A stretch of 64,000 bases of DNA from Prosthecobacter sp. SYSU 5D2. GTDB lineage: Bacteria; Verrucomicrobiota; Verrucomicrobiia; Verrucomicrobiales; Verrucomicrobiaceae. The stretch lies in assembly GCF_039655865.1 (NCBI RefSeq), contig NZ_JBBYXL010000004.1, forward strand, positions 399,267-463,266. The letters are read 5' to 3'. This document shows positions 36,563 to 45,267 of the stretch, in pieces; position 1 is the stretch's first letter, and each line of letters starts with the position of its first letter. Position numbers and translations under genes: made by a program. The notes under the pieces were generated by a model. That model ran no database searches, was not told where the DNA came from, and saw nothing but the letters and a program-made list of their open reading frames with translations.

Positions 36563-37801
36563 TTAATGCCCCACTTCAGCCGGAGCATCCAGATCCTTCG
36601 GTGGCCAGAAGGCGAACAGAAGCAGCACGGCAGCAGCCAGTGACATTCCCGTCGGCCAGAGGAAAAGCTCGCGGTAATTCACCACCCCGTCCGTGGTCAG
36701 GCTGCCTTGCAGCGGAATGAAAATCCATTTTGCTGCCAGGTCTCCCAGACCAAGCACCAGCAGGTTGAAGAGTCCCTGCGCACTGGACCGCACGTCTTTG
36801 GGGAATGCCGCATCAATGAAAATGTACAGCGTGGCAAAGAAGAAGGCATAGCAGATGCCATGCAGCACCTGCACCAGGATAATCATCGTCTGGTTTTCCG
36901 GCATGAAGGCAAACACCGCAAACCGCGCCGCGTGGCCCAACACCCCTAGGATCATCGTCGTTTTCCAGCCCATTCGGGAAAGGAACCAGCCCAGCATGGC
37001 CATCGTAATGATTTCCGCAATCTGGCCAATGCTCATCACCGGCATGATCCACTGCGCGTCAATGCCCACCGTGGAGCTGCCCAGGAACCCGCCAGCCATC
37101 AGGAAGTACCCGTTGTGAATGGTGGAATCAATGAAGGTGACAATGAACAGCACCAGGAGAAACGGCTTCTTCAAAAACTTCACCGCATGCAGCCAGGCAA
37201 AACCGCTTTCTCCTGCCTTGGCGGGTTTTGGCGGTGTGTGGGGCAGGCTCAGGCTGAATACCGCCAACACCAGGGAGGAGATGCCGGAAACCAGGAAAAT
37301 ATTGCGGCTGGCCGACACCGCCTCAGCCCCCGCCTTGCCTTCCAGCACAAAATAAAGTGGCCACGCTGCCAGCATCCAGCCGATGGTTCCACCCATGCGC
37401 ACCAGGCCAAACTCCTTCTGCGCATCCTTCAAATGCGTGAAGGCAATGGAATTGGACACGGAAATCGTCGGCACATAAAGCATCGAGTGCACCAGCATCA
37501 GCCCAAAGAAGGTGGGGAAATCTTTCGCCCAATACATGCCCATGATCGCCAGACCGCCGACAAGGTGGCTGAATGACATGAACTTTTCCGCCGCGAAATT
37601 CCGGTCGGCAAACTGGTTGCTGAAAAAGATTCCCAGGATGGAGGAGATGGCGAACGCACTGCCCACCCAGGTGATCTGCGCATCTGTAAAATTTAGCCCG
37701 TCCTTTCCCATATACCCCCAGATCAGCGGCAGCCACGCCCCCCAGATAAAAAACTCCAGGACCATCATGACGAACAGCTTTTTGGCAGCAGGGGATTTCA
37801 T
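36563..37801 (-). CDS. MFS nucleoside:H+ symporter-like transporter (NupG/XapB type)
   Basis: The 412-residue membrane protein has about twelve spans and starts MKSPAAKKLFVMMVLEFFIW. Features of the nucleoside:H+ symporter branch are the FFIWGAWLPLIWGYM opening, FGLVRMGGTIGWMLAAWPLY in the middle and LHGICYAFFFATLYIFIDAA in the second half. The last matches the FAFFFIAGYIYVDK-like region of that group. It would import nucleosides with protons. Substrate range is inferred from family only. The ATG at 37801 is preferred to a start 87 bp upstream that adds a non-membrane, basic stretch. Confidence 0.8.
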   Translation of the reverse strand: MKSPAAKKLFVMMVLEFFIWGAWLPLIWGYMGKDGLNFTDAQITWVGSAFAISSILGIFFSNQFADRNFAAEKFMSFSHLVGGLAIMGMYWAKDFPTFFGLMLVHSMLYVPTISVSNSIAFTHLKDAQKEFGLVRMGGTIGWMLAAWPLYFVLEGKAGAEAVSASRNIFLVSGISSLVLAVFSLSLPHTPPKPAKAGESGFAWLHAVKFLKKPFLLVLFIVTFIDSTIHNGYFLMAGGFLGSSTVGIDAQWIMPVMSIGQIAEIITMAMLGWFLSRMGWKTTMILGVLGHAARFAVFAFMPENQTMIILVQVLHGICYAFFFATLYIFIDAAFPKDVRSSAQGLFNLLVLGLGDLAAKWIFIPLQGSLTTDGVVNYRELFLWPTGMSLAAAVLLLFAFWPPKDLDAPAEVGH

Positions 37802-37987
37802 AGATCGGGAATAAGGCGGCGAGAATAGGGAGCGTAACCAACGCTGGCAAGACAGGATTCCTGACAGGGCTCTTTGCTTTTCGTTCACGACCCGTTTGGA
37901 CCGGCTTTGGCCAAGAGCACGCCGTCCTTGTCATTCGCGGCCAGCGCGCTAAGAATGCATCCCCGCATGGCGTGTTTGGATGTAGCC

Positions 37988-39139
37988 ATGCTATCCGACC
38001 CTTTCCTTCACATGACCGCCGACACCCTCCCCATCGAACACACCGAAGAAACCAACGCCCGCATTCTGGCGGTGAGCGAGGACCGTGTGAAGGGCTTCCA
38101 CCAGCATCCTTTCCAGTTCATCGCCGAAGAGAGCGGTCTGCCGTTTGAGACTGTGGTGGAGCGCATCCGCGCCATGGTTCAGGGCGGAGTCATCCGCCGG
38201 GTGCGCCAGACCCTGCTGGCCAACAAGCTGGCCGAAGGTGCCCTCGTCGCCTGGAAGATTCCGAATGACAAGCTTGATGCCGCCTTTGAATTTATGTTCA
38301 AAGAGGACCCCTTCAGCGGCCACGTCGTCCTGCGCTCCACCGACCGCGAAGTCAGCGGCAGTGAATACAAGCTCTGGACCACGCTCAAAGTCCCCCAGGG
38401 CACAGACATGACCGAGCACGCCGACGTGCTGAAGCGCCTCACCGGTGCTGAGGAATACCTGCTCATGCCCGCCCACGGCATCTTTGCCCTCGGCGTCGGC
38501 CACGTCCGCCGCAAGACGATGGAGCCTGGTGAAAAGGCCGACGTCCCCGCCAAGATGATGACCACCAACATCGCCGATCTGGACGAGGAAGAATGGAACG
38601 TCCTGCTGCATCTGAAGGGCGAGCTTTCCGTGGACGAGATCGGCCCGGAGCCCTGGGCAGGCCGCGCGGAAGCTGCCGGCACCACGCTGGAGCGCTTCTG
38701 TGAAGTGGCGAAGAACTTGGACAAAAAGGGCGTCATTGGCCGCTTCTCCACCTTCCTGGAGCATGTGAAGCCCAGCCAGACCGGAGTGCGTGTTACTCGC
38801 TTCAACGGCCTCTTCCATTGGAAAGTACCTGAGGGCTTGCAGGAGCGCGGTGGCAGCGAAGTGGGCCGTCACACCATCATGACCCACTGCTACTGGCGTG
38901 AAGGCGGCCCCCGCTTTGGCAATGTCAACATCATGGGCGTGGTGCACGGCACCGACAAAGACCTCATCATGAAACACAAGGCCGCCATTGATGAGCACCT
39001 GGCCTCCATCGGAATCCCGGTCGAATACACCAATGTCTTCTGGGGTGGCCGCAGCGAGATCAAGCCCAGCGAGATCAGCCCCATCATCTATCGTGAGTGG
39101 CACAAAAAATGGGCGGGTGTGGAAGGTCCGGTGATTTGA
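37988..39139 (+). CDS. Tandem Lrp/AsnC-type protein resembling fused siroheme decarboxylase subunits (AhbA/AhbB, NirD/NirL)
   Basis: The 383-residue protein has two similar halves. Each has a winged-helix start and an AsnC-type alpha-beta domain. The first helix region reads ETVVERIRAMVQGGVIRRVR. The second half has GRHTIMTHCYWREGG followed by NVNIMGVVHGTDKD. That resembles the HCYxRP...Y.MVHG pattern of siroheme decarboxylases, which turn siroheme into didecarboxysiroheme for heme or heme d1. A NirDL-type fusion is known in some denitrifiers. It could instead be a double AsnC-type regulator. No other heme genes are adjacent, so the enzymatic call is moderate. The start could also be the ATG at 38012. 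Confidence 0.55.
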   Translation: MLSDPFLHMTADTLPIEHTEETNARILAVSEDRVKGFHQHPFQFIAEESGLPFETVVERIRAMVQGGVIRRVRQTLLANKLAEGALVAWKIPNDKLDAAFEFMFKEDPFSGHVVLRSTDREVSGSEYKLWTTLKVPQGTDMTEHADVLKRLTGAEEYLLMPAHGIFALGVGHVRRKTMEPGEKADVPAKMMTTNIADLDEEEWNVLLHLKGELSVDEIGPEPWAGRAEAAGTTLERFCEVAKNLDKKGVIGRFSTFLEHVKPSQTGVRVTRFNGLFHWKVPEGLQERGGSEVGRHTIMTHCYWREGGPRFGNVNIMGVVHGTDKDLIMKHKAAIDEHLASIGIPVEYTNVFWGGRSEIKPSEISPIIYREWHKKWAGVEGPVI

Positions 39140-39161
39140 TTTTTGCCGGGTGATGGGCGAA

Positions 39162-39187
39162 GCAAGGCGGTCAATACACCGCCTTGC
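39162..39187. terminator. Hairpin over the stop codon of the Bat-type gene
   Basis: GCAAGGCGGT and ACCGCCTTGC form a perfect 10-bp stem with the loop CAATAC. It covers the last four codons and stop of the leftward Bat-type gene and lies 22 bp past the rightward AsnC-type gene. It has no T run, so a termination role is only likely. Confidence 0.5.
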
Positions 39188-41018
39188 GATGAAACAAAAA
39201 GCTCTCCAGCAGCAATACTCCGAGCAGCCCCCAAATTAGGACGCGCGAGAGATTGCCCAGGCCGCTGGAGCCGGTGATCTTTGGCAGAGACGATGCAGCC
39301 GTATTCGCTTCTGCTTTTTTAGCGGGAACATTCGTTTCCATGGCGGAGGCCAGCACACTGGCCCCTGCCCTGCCATCCGCCGTCTGCCATGAGCCGATGC
39401 GCTGGATGGCCAGCAGGCCTGCCGGGATGGATTCGGACGTCTCGACAAACTGAGTTCCGTTCCATTCCGTCCATTGGAGCAGACCAGATTCCTCCAAAAG
39501 ATCCCCCGGATGCTGCACCCGGAGGCCGGAAGTCGCATCGTTGTTCTCCGCGCACCAGTAGAGCGCATTGCCCAGCATCAGGGGGAAGGCCGGAAGTAGC
39601 GCCAATTGCTCTGACCGCGCCGGTGAAAAGGCACTCACCACGACCCTCTGGCCATTGACCTCCCCTGTCGCCAGCACGGGCTCCGTTCCTGCCATCCACA
39701 AGGGTTCAAAGGAACTTCCCAGGTCCAGGACGCCTGTTTGCGTGATGGCCAGGCGGCTGGCGGAGACACGAAACAGCACCGGATGATCCGGTGCCACACT
39801 GCGTACGCTGTCATGCGGAAGCCCCAGTCCCTGAAGGCGCTTCATCTGCACCGGTCCAGCCGTTTTGACCGGGTTCAGCGCGATGACTGGCCGATCCGTG
39901 GGCCATTCCTCCGGCAGCCATTGCTCAAAGACATACACATCCGGCTTGTCCTTCATCGGCCAGGCGGCGGGTGTGCCTTTGAGCATCTCGATCCGCCCCG
40001 CCTCAATCATGGAAGTCATCGCCAGTTCCGTGAACGGATCCGGCTGATCCGCTACCCAGGCCACCACCAGCGGCCTGGCGTTCGGCAGTGGAGCCGCCAC
40101 AGCATCATCCCAGCTCAGGCAGTCTCCCGCCGCCTTCAGCCGCAGTTCCACACGCTGACCGCGCACGCCTTCCAGCGGCAGGATCAGCGCACTTGCCTCC
40201 CCAGGCTCCAGTTCCAGCTCCCGCAATTGCGCCAGCCTGCCGCCAAGGTTGATCTCCAGGGTCGCCGTCACCTTGCCCGGATTCGCCGCCGCAGCCGTCA
40301 CTTGTACGAATCCCTCATACCGGTCGCGGGCCAGCGGTGCCGGCCGAATCTGAAAACCCGTGATTCCCACATTCGTAAGGCTCGGCAGGGCCACGCTGGT
40401 GAAGTCATAAGCCAGCCCGTCCGTATCCAGCCACGCCTCATCGCCCACATGCCAGACCTGCGATCCCGTTTCCAGTTCAGCCAATCGCTGTGCCACGGTC
40501 CTGGCCGCATCCGGACGGCCCTCCATCGGCAGGGGGGTGATCTCATCCAGCAGCCGCAGGCACTCGCGCCGGTTGCTGTTGCGGGAAAGCAGCACCTGGG
40601 CTTTGGCATCGTAAGCCACCAGTGAAACCACCACCTGGTCAGGCAGGCGGCTCAGCCGGTCGCGCATCACCCGCCGCGCCTCCTCCACCCGCGTGCGTCC
40701 AGCCATATCCTTAGCCGCCATCGAGGCCGAGCGGTCCACCACCACAATCACCGCGCCCGGCGAATCCTTGCCCGCATCCCCAACCGGCCGCGCCAGCGCC
40801 AGGACGGCAAACAGGATCACCAGCAGTGTCAGCAGCAACGACAGCCATTTTTTAATTCGCCGCAGCCACGCCGACTCCTGATGCTCCCGCGAAAGTGAAC
40901 GGAAAAATAGCAACGTCGAAACCGGCACCCGCCGAGCTTTCTTCCTGAACAGGTACAAAGCCAGCGGAATCAGCGCCAGCCAGGCCAGATGCAGAAGATG
41001 AGGGGTTAGGAAATGCAT
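39171..41018 (-). CDS. BatA-type VWA domain membrane protein
   Basis: The 615-residue protein has two N-terminal membrane spans (residues 8-24 and 59-80). An intervening FRKKARRVPVSTLLFFRSLS segment is the BatA-type N-terminal signature. A von Willebrand A domain follows with the metal site DRSASM at about residue 95. The long middle is beta-rich, and a C-terminal span (VLIWGLLGVLLLESFLF) ends it. Such proteins pair with DUF58 proteins and MoxR ATPases in envelope or stress functions. The DUF58 partner lies upstream on the same strand, but a decayed toxin-antitoxin pair separates them. A moxR gene is not in view. Confidence 0.8.
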   Translation of the reverse strand: MHFLTPHLLHLAWLALIPLALYLFRKKARRVPVSTLLFFRSLSREHQESAWLRRIKKWLSLLLTLLVILFAVLALARPVGDAGKDSPGAVIVVVDRSASMAAKDMAGRTRVEEARRVMRDRLSRLPDQVVVSLVAYDAKAQVLLSRNSNRRECLRLLDEITPLPMEGRPDAARTVAQRLAELETGSQVWHVGDEAWLDTDGLAYDFTSVALPSLTNVGITGFQIRPAPLARDRYEGFVQVTAAAANPGKVTATLEINLGGRLAQLRELELEPGEASALILPLEGVRGQRVELRLKAAGDCLSWDDAVAAPLPNARPLVVAWVADQPDPFTELAMTSMIEAGRIEMLKGTPAAWPMKDKPDVYVFEQWLPEEWPTDRPVIALNPVKTAGPVQMKRLQGLGLPHDSVRSVAPDHPVLFRVSASRLAITQTGVLDLGSSFEPLWMAGTEPVLATGEVNGQRVVVSAFSPARSEQLALLPAFPLMLGNALYWCAENNDATSGLRVQHPGDLLEESGLLQWTEWNGTQFVETSESIPAGLLAIQRIGSWQTADGRAGASVLASAMETNVPAKKAEANTAASSLPKITGSSGLGNLSRVLIWGLLGVLLLESFLFHRKAVY

Positions 41019-41022
41019 CGGA

Positions 41023-41191
41023 TTAGAATTGGATCCGGTTCAAGTCCCGGGAAGAATGAATAATTCGGACAACTTCGATTCCATCTTTAATCTGGCGATA
41101 GAACAGGCAATATTTGCCCACAGGATACAACGTAATGCCACACATCACGCAGATCTTCAATCGCGATAGGCGAATAGATAATCTCCGCCAT
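41023..41191 (-). pseudogene. Decayed ParE-type toxin gene
   Basis: Just 5 bp after the antitoxin stop an ATG opens MAEIIYSPIAIEDLRDVW, a ParE-type N terminus. This frame stops after 34 codons. In another frame the same DNA ends with YPVGKYCLFYRQIKDGIEVV, then RIIHSSRDLNRIQF and a stop. This is the conserved ParE C-terminal strand and helix. The middle of a normal toxin (about 90-100 residues) is missing and the two ends are out of frame. An internal deletion with frameshift explains this best. Confidence 0.75.
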
Positions 41192-41196
41192 ACGCC

Positions 41197-41508
41197 TTAG
41201 TCAGACTTGGCTGTCGAGCGCTCTTGATGCATCCGCTGAACAAAAGCATCCCAGTCAAAGTTTGCAATGCCTTCTCCACGGTTCAGCGGTTCCAGCCCTG
41301 CCTGAATGTCATTTCTCAGCATGTGTAATTTCTGTCTCTCCTCCGGATTCAGCACGTCTTCGTCTAATGATGCGAGTTCCTCTTCTTCCATTGCTTTGTA
41401 CAAAGCATTGACGACAAATTCACCTTCATCGGAATAGCGCCCTGAACGGACAGCCTCCGTCACAAACGACTGAAGATCGTCCGGCAGTGAAATGGCAATC
41501 TGAGACAT
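41197..41508 (-). CDS. ParD-type antitoxin
   Basis: The 103-residue protein starts MSQIAISLPDDLQSFVTEAV, followed by RSGRYSDEGEFVVNALYKAM. This is the ribbon-helix-helix and dimer region of ParD antitoxins. The acidic C-terminal part would bind the toxin. It is a little longer than most ParD proteins. The toxin gene downstream is broken, so this antitoxin is now orphaned. It sits between the DUF58 and Bat-type genes, which usually adjoin. Family ParD proteins repress their own promoter; whether it still does so is unknown. Confidence 0.82.
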   Translation of the reverse strand: MSQIAISLPDDLQSFVTEAVRSGRYSDEGEFVVNALYKAMEEEELASLDEDVLNPEERQKLHMLRNDIQAGLEPLNRGEGIANFDWDAFVQRMHQERSTAKSD

Positions 41509-41544
41509 GAAAAGATTATAACGCTCGATGGTCCCAGGTCAATC

Positions 41545-42459
41545 CTACACCCCGCCTGCCAGTGCTGTGCCTCGGTTCAGCAGATCCAGGAAGCGTTCCT
41601 CAAACGGTTCCTCTGCACCACACTGCATGAAGTCAATGCGGTGGGCCGCACACTCGCGGGAGAGGTTCTCGCAGAAAGCATCGAAGCTGTCCACATACCG
41701 CTGCACATCGCGGCGGGTCAGCCAGAAGCGGCGTTTTTCACCGGTCTCCACTTCGGCCAGCTCCACCTCGCCTTCGAGGGTAGGCTGTCTTTCTTCCGGA
41801 TGCAGGATCTGCACAAAATGGCACTCGCCGGGCCAGGCGGCAGCACGCTTCACGGCCTCGGCGGCCGTATTGACATCCCGGCCAAAGAAATCCGAGATCA
41901 CAAAGATCACGCCATACCTTTGCCGGGTGGGATGAAAGTCCGTAAAGCCTCTCTCCAGGTCCGTAAAGCCGCCATACTTCAACCGTGTGGCCGTCTGGAT
42001 GATCTTCTCAATGTTCCCCTGCCCTCGCAGTGGCGGCAGTTCCTGGCGCACGGTGTCGTTCAGCGAATACAGGCTGACCCGCTGCTGCCCGGCCAGCCCC
42101 AGATAGGCCAAGGCCACGGCGAAGCGCAGAGCCTGGCGGCGCTTTTCCCCATGCGGCTCCGCCATGGAGCCGCTGGTATCCACCAGGATGTGCAGGTTCA
42201 GCTCCTGCGTCTCCTCATAAAGCCGCACAAAAAGCTTGTCCAGACGCGCATACAGCCGCCAGTCAATCGCCCGGTAATCCTCCCGTGGCGTATATTGCCG
42301 GTAGTCCTTGAACTCACGCGTAAAGCCCGTTGCCGGGCTGGATTGTGAACCCCGCCGCATCAGGGACCGCCGCTTCCGCAGGCGCACCGCCAGGGATCTC
42401 AACCGGTCCAGAAAGGCCGCATCAAAGAGATCATCGCGGGCAAGGGGTTCGTTGGACAT
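41545..42459 (-). CDS. DUF58 domain protein with VWA-type fold
   Basis: The 304-residue protein has the DUF58 hallmark SSPATGFTREFKDYRQYTPR, then DYRAIDWRLYARLDKLFVR. A VWA-type metal site is seen in LHILVDTSGSM. It carries no membrane span. In most genomes it is encoded between a MoxR ATPase and a BatA-type VWA protein. Here the BatA-type gene is 526 bp downstream beyond the ParD/ParE remnant, and moxR is missing from view. The 106 bp upstream, to the DUF4185-like gene, shows nothing. Confidence 0.85.
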   Translation of the reverse strand: MSNEPLARDDLFDAAFLDRLRSLAVRLRKRRSLMRRGSQSSPATGFTREFKDYRQYTPREDYRAIDWRLYARLDKLFVRLYEETQELNLHILVDTSGSMAEPHGEKRRQALRFAVALAYLGLAGQQRVSLYSLNDTVRQELPPLRGQGNIEKIIQTATRLKYGGFTDLERGFTDFHPTRQRYGVIFVISDFFGRDVNTAAEAVKRAAAWPGECHFVQILHPEERQPTLEGEVELAEVETGEKRRFWLTRRDVQRYVDSFDAFCENLSRECAAHRIDFMQCGAEEPFEERFLDLLNRGTALAGGV

Positions 42460-42565
42460 CAGGCGCAGAGTGTTCGGGGTGTATAGACCAGGGGGTATTC
42501 ATGAGCAACCGGCAAGCAACGCTTATACACACGGTCTGAATGCCCAGCCCTTTCACCCATCGGCC

Positions 42566-44029
42566 TTATTCAAAAAACGCCAGCCTCTCATCGTCCAGAC
42601 TCAGCCGGTACATCACCTGGTTATAATCATACCTCGGGGTCGCCACCGGATTCCCGGAAAAGGTCTCCGTATAGGTGCCCTCAAAATAAATGACCCGTCC
42701 TCCATCCTGGTCAAAGAACGCATGATGCCGGGGATTGTAAAAGCTGTACTTGGGATGACTGGCCACTTTGACCGCCTTCCTCCACGGGCCCTCTGGAGCT
42801 GGAGCCTCCGAATACCACACCTCTCCCAGCATGGAGCCCTCGCCCATATTCTGATTGGCGATCATGATCCAGCGCTTGCGATATTCATTCCATTGGATGC
42901 TGCACCGATGCACCAGTACATCCTTGCCTGTGGCTGCATCCTTGATTTGTAGTCGAGCCTTGTCCGCAGGCATCTTTCCGTCGCGGATCATTTTGGCCTC
43001 GCTCCCTTGGGTCACCGGCGGCTTGTCCTTCTGCCAGACATATTCGCCTTTTTCCTCAGACCAGGCCAACGCCTCATAAGCCGCCGGGTTTAAAACACTC
43101 CCATATTCCGCCGCCACCCGCGTCACCGCAAAGCTCTGGCTGAAGTATAAATAATCTCCTTCCTCACCGCTGACCCGCACCGCATTCCCCTCAGGATGCT
43201 GCCAGTCAAATTCATCCCCCAGTTGCAGAACCGGCACAAAATGGCCCCGCGTCTCATCAAACTCCACCAGACCATGCTCCACCCGTTTATCCAGGCGTTC
43301 AAACCGGCCATAATGACCTAACAACTTTTCATTTTCCTCCGGCCCGGTCACCGTCAGCAGCCCGAAAACCCACACCACCCCCGGCTCCTGCATCGGCACC
43401 ATTTTGCGCAGCTCACCTTTACCCTCCGTCAAGTATTCCAAAGACAGTCCCTCATCCGGCTCCAGCCCACCCTTCGCCGGGTGGTCGGACCACGCACAGG
43501 TACAATGAAAGTTCCCCAACGGATAGCTGGCCCGGTTGGTATCCCCCCAGAGCCAGAACAGTCGCCCCTTCCAAGGCAGGGCCTGTACACTGTCCTGCCC
43601 CATCACACCCGCATTCAGATTTGGCCTGGGCAGCGGGCTTTCCAGTCCCAGCAGGGCCGTATCCCGGTAGATCCCCTGCCCTGTGACCCGGTACATTCGC
43701 TCCGCAATGTTATGCCGCATCACCTTCACCTCAATGCGCTCACCCGCCTTCGGTTTGATTCGCACCCCCGCATAACCGAATCCGTCTTTGGGCATCGAAT
43801 ACCCCGGCCCGCTGACGTGGAAAAACACTTCCTCATTCATCAGCCCAGGTTCCTGGAAGGCGATCCAGCCCGCACTGTCGCTTACAAAGGTCTGGTGATT
43901 CGTCGTCGTCAGGCTGATCAACGGTACACCGCGCCCCGTCTGCGCATCCACCACCTGAATGCCAAACCAGTCCTCCGGGGCGGACCAGACCGTGAAGGGA
44001 AGGAGGAAACAGGCACATAAAAGACGCAT
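42566..44029 (-). CDS. Exported DUF4185-like protein with a carboxypeptidase-regulatory-like N terminus
   Basis: The 487-residue protein starts MRLLCACFLLPFTVWSAPED, a signal peptide. Residues 20-110 look like a small beta-sandwich of the carboxypeptidase regulatory kind (VVDAQTGRGVPLISLTTTNH). The main domain resembles DUF4185, a propeller-type fold related to glycoside hydrolases. It has KGRLFWLWGDTNRASYPLGN early, and WNEYRKRWIMIANQNMGEGS followed by EVWYSEAPAPEGPW later. The role is probably carbohydrate binding or cleavage outside the cell. I cannot assign catalytic residues. The ATG at 44029 is preferred because it starts the signal peptide. Confidence 0.6.
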   Translation of the reverse strand: MRLLCACFLLPFTVWSAPEDWFGIQVVDAQTGRGVPLISLTTTNHQTFVSDSAGWIAFQEPGLMNEEVFFHVSGPGYSMPKDGFGYAGVRIKPKAGERIEVKVMRHNIAERMYRVTGQGIYRDTALLGLESPLPRPNLNAGVMGQDSVQALPWKGRLFWLWGDTNRASYPLGNFHCTCAWSDHPAKGGLEPDEGLSLEYLTEGKGELRKMVPMQEPGVVWVFGLLTVTGPEENEKLLGHYGRFERLDKRVEHGLVEFDETRGHFVPVLQLGDEFDWQHPEGNAVRVSGEEGDYLYFSQSFAVTRVAAEYGSVLNPAAYEALAWSEEKGEYVWQKDKPPVTQGSEAKMIRDGKMPADKARLQIKDAATGKDVLVHRCSIQWNEYRKRWIMIANQNMGEGSMLGEVWYSEAPAPEGPWRKAVKVASHPKYSFYNPRHHAFFDQDGGRVIYFEGTYTETFSGNPVATPRYDYNQVMYRLSLDDERLAFFE

Positions 44030-44145
44030 GACGGCATCATTATCAGCCTGTTTGCCTGCGTAAAAGCACGAATCAGTCATCAAACAGCGAAGTTCAGCAG
44101 CGAACGGCTTGTATCCTGCCCATTTCCAGGCTACATGCCCGGTTC

Positions 44146-45189
44146 ATGTTTGTCGATCAAATCAAAGTCTATGCCCGTGCCGGTAAAGGTGGGGATGGCA
44201 GTATGCATTTTCACCGGGGCAAGTTCCGCCCCAAAGGCGGTCCGGATGGCGGTGACGGAGGCCGGGGAGGCGATATCGTCCTTCTGGTGGATTCCAGCAC
44301 CAACAGCCTGCGCCAGTACTTTTTTAATGCCAAGCTCGTCGCCAAAGACGGGAACAAGGGCAGTGGCAACATGTGTTCAGGAATCTCGGCCGATGAAGTC
44401 GTGTATAAAGTCCCTAGCGGAACTGTGGTTTCCAGGGTCATCGAGGAGGAAGATCCTGAAACTGGGGAGAAGACCGTCCGTTACGAACCCGTGGCCGACC
44501 TCACCGAGGTGGGCGAACGTTTTGTCCTTTGCAAAGGCGGCAAGGGCGGCAAGGGCAATGTCCATTTTAAAACCAGCACCCATCAGGCTCCGCGTGAGTT
44601 CACTCCGGGTGAAGATGGAGAAGAAGGCTATTTCCACTTTGAGCTGCGCAGCATTGCCGATGCCGGCTTCGTCGGTTTCCCAAATGCTGGCAAGTCCACC
44701 ATGCTCTCCAAGCTGAGCGCGGCCAGACCCAAGATCGCCAACTACCCGTTCACCACCCTGCAGCCCATGGTGGGCGTAATCCACTTTGGCGACCACCGCC
44801 GGGGGACCCTGGCAGACATTCCCGGACTCATCGAAGGCGCGCATCAGAACGTCGGCCTCGGCCATGACTTCCTCCGCCACATCATGCGCTGCCGCATCCT
44901 CCTCTTCGTCGTGGATGCCGCAGGAACTGAAGGCCGCGACCCGGTGGCAGACCTGGAAACCGTGCGCAAAGAAGTCTCTCTCTACTCCAAGGAGCTTTCC
45001 AAACGCCCCTGGCACATCCTGGCCAACAAGATTGATGTCGAAGGAGCCGATGCCAATGTGGAGCGGCTCAAAGAACGCTTCAAACGCGTGAAAATCTTCC
45101 CTGTCTCAGCAGAATCCGGCCTTGGCCTGGACAAGCTGCGTGACTTCCTGGACAAGAAAATCGGCCAGCGTTTTGAAGTGCTGAAATAG
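44146..45189 (+). CDS. obg: Obg family GTPase
   Basis: The 347-residue protein has the glycine-rich Obg domain (GKGGDGSMHFHRGKFRPKGG, GGKGGKGNVHFKTSTHQAP). A G domain follows with the P loop GFPNAGKST, the G3 region DIPGLIEGAHQNVGLG and NKID. It acts in late 50S ribosomal subunit assembly and stress control. Length is normal and there is no C-terminal OCT domain. It stands alone and ends at a strong shared terminator. Confidence 0.95.
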   Translation: MFVDQIKVYARAGKGGDGSMHFHRGKFRPKGGPDGGDGGRGGDIVLLVDSSTNSLRQYFFNAKLVAKDGNKGSGNMCSGISADEVVYKVPSGTVVSRVIEEEDPETGEKTVRYEPVADLTEVGERFVLCKGGKGGKGNVHFKTSTHQAPREFTPGEDGEEGYFHFELRSIADAGFVGFPNAGKSTMLSKLSAARPKIANYPFTTLQPMVGVIHFGDHRRGTLADIPGLIEGAHQNVGLGHDFLRHIMRCRILLFVVDAAGTEGRDPVADLETVRKEVSLYSKELSKRPWHILANKIDVEGADANVERLKERFKRVKIFPVSAESGLGLDKLRDFLDKKIGQRFEVLK

Positions 45190-45215
45190 CTCTCGCAGGC
45201 CAGATTCTAAAATGC

Positions 45216-45252
45216 AAAAAGGGCAGGGTTCGACAAGAACTCTGCCCTTTTT
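45216..45252. terminator. Strong bidirectional terminator between obg and the ExbD-like gene
   Basis: AAAAAGGGCAGGGTTC and GAACTCTGCCCTTTTT pair over 16 bp with one G-U wobble and a 5-nt loop. A and T runs flank it on both sides, so it ends the rightward obg gene and the leftward TolQ/ExbD operon. Confidence 0.9.
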
Positions 45253-45267
45253 ACAAACAGTCAGAAG

